This document shows positions 23,347-24,617 of a DNA stretch of 24,617 nucleotides, in pieces (positions within the stretch are counted from its first letter, which is position 1; every line of letters begins with the position of its first letter). This DNA is from Emcibacter sp. (GTDB lineage Bacteria > Pseudomonadota > Alphaproteobacteria > Sphingomonadales > Emcibacteraceae), in NCBI GenBank assembly GCA_023142175.1, contig JAGLJX010000050.1, forward strand, positions 1-24,617. The letters run 5' to 3'. The position numbers and the translations under genes are program-made. The notes under the pieces are model-generated. The model saw only the letters and a program-made list of their open reading frames with translations, made no database searches and was not told the origin of the DNA.

Positions 23347-24617
23347 TTATGCTGCGTTCTGTTTTTTAGCAATCTGTTCAATGATGGTTGTCATCAGGGC
23401 ATCCCGGTCCAGCTTAACGACATAATCGTCAAAACCAACCGCACGACCCCGTGCAAAATCCTTCTCCGTATGATGAGAAGACAGTGCGATCATTGGTGTT
23501 TTCTGCCATATTCCACCCTCACGGACTTCTTCAGCAAAGCTAAAGCCATCCATATCCGGCATCTCAATATCACTGATAATAATATTGTAATCCTCGCCTT
23601 TTTCACGAAGCGCCAATGCAGCAGCCCCACTATCCACAGCGGTAATTTTATATCCCGCGGCTGACAGTATTGGTTTGATCATATTGAGGAAGAATTTACT
23701 GTCATCTATGAGCAATACATGGGATTTCACATCTATTCCCGTATGACCGGACGTGCTCGATGATCCAAATGTCCCAAAAGCCTTCTCAATATAATAAGCC
23801 ACATCAATCATTTCTGTGGCCTGACCACTGATAACAGCGGTTCCCACCTGACCGTCAACTGCTGAAGAAAGCTCAATATTGATGTCGTCTTCAAGGATAT
23901 CAATAATCTCGTCCACAATAATTCCCATGGACCTGTCACCATCGGCGAAAACAAGGATCGGCTGACGACCCTCCGCCTGCATTTCATATGTATCATCCAG
24001 TTTCACCAGAGGCATTAACTGTCCACGATACTGAACCACAGGCCGTCCATCTGAAATTTCAATAGACGCAACTTCAATTTCTTCCAGTCGGGCTACAAGT
24101 GTCAGCGGAACTGCCCGGCGATTATTTTCACCGGCACGGAACAATAGAACTGCCTCGCGATCTTCTTCCACTTTAACTTTTTCTTCTTCTTCGCCACCAA
24201 AACCAGATGAATCACTGATACTGTCGCTGATTTGACTGGCGATACCATTTGGATCGAGGATCATAATGACCTTGCCATCACCAAGAATAGTATTACCCGC
24301 AAAGGTCTGTAGATTTCTCAGAATGGGTGCCACCGGCTTGACCACAATTTCTTCAGTGTCAAACACCTGATCAACAACGATACCGAAGGTGAAAGAACCT
24401 ACCTGAGTAATGATGATATAATCACCCTTGTGTCTGGTAAATGTTTCCTCCTCAACTTTTTCAAGAGGAGGCATGTCGAGAATTTCATCCAGACGAACCA
24501 GCGGCAGGAGACGATCCCGCAACCTCAATACCGGCGTATCATTAATATGTTCGATACTATGCTCAGAATCGTCAGAGGCCCGAACCAGCTCAAGGACACT
24601 GATCTGCGGAATGGCAA
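23347..24617 (-). CDS. cheA: Hybrid chemotaxis kinase CheA, C-terminal part (CheW-CheW-REC)
   Basis: The reading frame is open to the right window edge, so this is the C-terminal 422 residues of a larger protein; the kinase domain and start are outside. Visible residues 1-128 are the regulatory P5 CheW-like domain (AIPQISVLELVRA, TPVLRLRDRLLPLVRLDEIL, FGIVVDQVFDTEEIVVKP). An acidic linker follows, then a second CheW-like domain at about 154-278 (VPLTLVARLEEIEV, YRGQLMPLVKLDD, MGIIVDEIIDILED). A receiver domain spans about 299-420, with acidic residues in LLIDDS, phosphoacceptor Asp349 in IIISDIEMPDMDGF and Lys401 in DDYVVKLDR. Hybrid CheA proteins with extra CheW and receiver domains occur in several alphaproteobacteria. 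The gene probably starts the cheA-cheW-cheY-cheB-cheR operon. Confidence 0.93.
   Translation of the reverse strand, partial: AIPQISVLELVRASDDSEHSIEHINDTPVLRLRDRLLPLVRLDEILDMPPLEKVEEETFTRHKGDYIIITQVGSFTFGIVVDQVFDTEEIVVKPVAPILRNLQTFAGNTILGDGKVIMILDPNGIASQISDSISDSSGFGGEEEEKVKVEEDREAVLLFRAGENNRRAVPLTLVARLEEIEVASIEISDGRPVVQYRGQLMPLVKLDDTYEMQAEGRQPILVFADGDRSMGIIVDEIIDILEDDINIELSSAVDGQVGTAVISGQATEMIDVAYYIEKAFGTFGSSSTSGHTGIDVKSHVLLIDDSKFFLNMIKPILSAAGYKITAVDSGAAALALREKGEDYNIIISDIEMPDMDGFSFAEEVREGGIWQKTPMIALSSHHTEKDFARGRAVGFDDYVVKLDRDALMTTIIEQIAKKQNAA

Overview
The window is a flagellar and chemotaxis gene cluster from an alphaproteobacterium of moderate GC content. The placement rests on three alphaproteobacterial regulators: CtrA, its antagonist SciP (DUF1153) and a FlbD-type sigma-54 activator. 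The flagellar genes run in the order flgD-flgE-sciP-fliF-fliG-fliH-fliN-motA-like-flbD-flhA-flhF-flhG. The exact order or genus cannot be fixed from this sequence; a Rhodospirillales-, Kordiimonadales- or Emcibacterales-like organism would fit.

Layout. (1) Bases 1-3072, plus strand: the 3' part of a FliK hook-length protein, the hook cap flgD and the hook flgE, closed by a strong terminator at 3092-3133. (2) Bases 3172-3629: sciP with its own CtrA-type promoter box and a hairpin terminator. (3) Bases 3740-3896: a structured promoter region, with a 23-bp inverted repeat followed by abutting 16-bp CtrA-like boxes. It feeds a long plus-strand run from 3897 to 16703: fliF, fliG, fliH, fliN, a MotA/PomA-like stator gene, flbD, flhA, flhF, flhG, a second large FliK-like gene, and a small gene that looks like a QueF-fold protein without its catalytic loop. 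(4) Bases 16695-19329, minus strand: fliI, fliJ and a secreted alpha/beta-hydrolase, whose 3' end overlaps the QueF-like gene by 9 bp. (5) Bases 19330-20415: an AT-rich divergent promoter region, ctrA on the plus strand and a bidirectional terminator. (6) Bases 20435-24617, minus strand: a chemotaxis operon cheA (hybrid, 5' end outside the window)-cheW-cheY-cheB-cheR.

How the parts fit. FliF, FliG and FliN supply part of the basal body and switch. FliH, FliI, FliJ and FlhA supply the export ATPase and gate. FlgD, FlgE and FliK build and measure the hook. FlhF and FlhG are expected to set flagellar position and number, and the MotA-like protein to drive rotation. The Che proteins control switching, with output through CheY and adaptation through CheB and CheR. 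CtrA, SciP and FlbD would time expression, and CtrA-like boxes are visible before sciP, fliF and ctrA itself. The least ordinary items are the QueF-like protein at 16317-16703, the second FliK-like protein at 13936-16299, the phased CtrA-like boxes with the neighbouring palindrome before fliF, and a FlhG without room for the FlhF-stimulating N-terminal motif. I see no RNA gene, CRISPR array, insertion sequence or phage gene.
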